Assembly: GCA_016934225.1 (NCBI GenBank)
Contig: JAFGTH010000250.1
Coordinates: 1-5,729 of the forward strand
Source of the DNA: Lentisphaerota bacterium
GTDB taxonomy: Bacteria > Verrucomicrobiota > Kiritimatiellia > UBA8416 > JAFGTH01
Reading direction: 5' to 3'
Length of the DNA: 5,729 nucleotides
Part shown: in pieces, positions 5,670 to 5,729 of the stretch
Numbering within the stretch: position 1 is the first letter of the stretch
How the letters are laid out: each line of letters begins with the position of its first letter
The notes under the pieces: generated by a model
Database searches by the model: none
What the model saw: the letters and a program-made list of their open reading frames with translations, nothing else
Told to the model about the DNA's origin: nothing
Translations under genes and position numbers: made by a program

Positions 5670-5729
5670 TATGCGATGGCCGAGTGGTTAGGTCCTTGGA
5701 GCCGTCGCCGGTGGCGAGGCCACGGGTCT
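5670..5729 (+). tRNA. tRNA-Ser-like gene, 5' half only, with 26-base D-loop insertion (anticodon beyond window)
   Basis: TGGCCGAGTGGTTA (5677-5690) matches the T8-to-D-loop segment typical of bacterial tRNA-Ser, including the G18-G19 pair. AGGCCACGGGTCT (5717-5729) matches the 3' D-stem, base 26, a CGGGT anticodon stem strand and C32-T33. GGCC (5678-5681) and GGCC (5718-5721) can pair. Between the halves lie 26 extra GC-rich bases (5691-5716) in the variable part of the D-loop. They contribute to a hairpin, TCGCC-GGT-GGCGA (5705-5717), and AGG flanks them on both sides. Oddities: the acceptor strand would be TATGCGA, starting with T rather than G, and there is one more base than usual between D-stem and anticodon stem. 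It may be an unusual tRNA, a decayed pseudogene or an assembly error. The window ends at position 33, so the anticodon is unseen. Confidence 0.4.

Noticed and set aside
5677..5729. Open frame ATGGCCGAGTGG... running off the right edge
   Set aside because: MAEW-type starts are a known by-product of tRNA-Ser D-arms; the sequence fits a tRNA better and has no ribosome binding site.
5691..5729. Start of a selenocysteine tRNA
   Set aside because: CCGGTGG and GGGTCT recall tRNA-Sec, but no 8-bp acceptor start and no 6-bp D-stem with the proper loop can be drawn, whereas both flanks fit tRNA-Ser.
1..5729. Mobile element, CRISPR array, toxin-antitoxin or phage-defence system
   Set aside because: I found no transposase, integrase, spaced direct repeats, or defence-type domains; the recognised genes are housekeeping or membrane proteins.

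Overview
The window is an ordinary-looking stretch of bacterial chromosome, moderately AT-rich, with about half a dozen genes on both strands. No insertion sequence, phage module or CRISPR array is visible. The source is not certain. An HAD-YvcK fusion protein, a GYF_2-domain tail-anchored protein and a tiny Arg/Lys-rich protein beginning MGQQHKK together suggest a member of the PVC superphylum (Lentisphaerota, Kiritimatiellota or Verrucomicrobiota type). That is an impression from family resemblance, not a proof.

Left part (1-1325): a multi-pass membrane protein on the minus strand starts at 601 and runs off the left edge. It is divergent from a short ThyX-type flavin-dependent thymidylate synthase homologue (747-1325, plus) with the RHx(8)S signature and a C-terminal cysteine cluster. 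The 145-base gap between them should hold both promoters.

Middle part (1326-4397): after a 260-base gap comes a 562-residue fusion of an HAD phosphatase to a YvcK/CofD-like UDP-sugar-binding domain (1586-3274, plus). It converges on a PLP-dependent low-specificity threonine aldolase (3360-4397, minus). The 85 bases between the two stops contain weak hairpins.

Right part (4398-5729): a GYF_2-domain protein with a 19-residue alanine-rich repeat and a C-terminal membrane anchor (4506-5264, minus) has a good extended -10 promoter in front of it. Further right, a 33-residue, extremely basic protein is encoded at 5553-5654 (plus). Its start codon lies inside a perfect 9-bp inverted repeat, and its leader is crowded with other short repeats. 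The window ends in what looks like the 5' half of a tRNA-Ser gene whose D-loop carries a 26-base GC-rich insertion. The anticodon lies just beyond the window, so this call is provisional.

The genes do not form one obvious pathway. Threonine aldolase yields glycine, a one-carbon source, and ThyX consumes methylene-tetrahydrofolate. YvcK relates to cell-wall precursor control, and the small basic protein and tRNA belong to translation. The most interesting items are the HAD-YvcK fusion, the start-codon palindrome of the 33-residue protein, and the insertion in the tRNA-like sequence.
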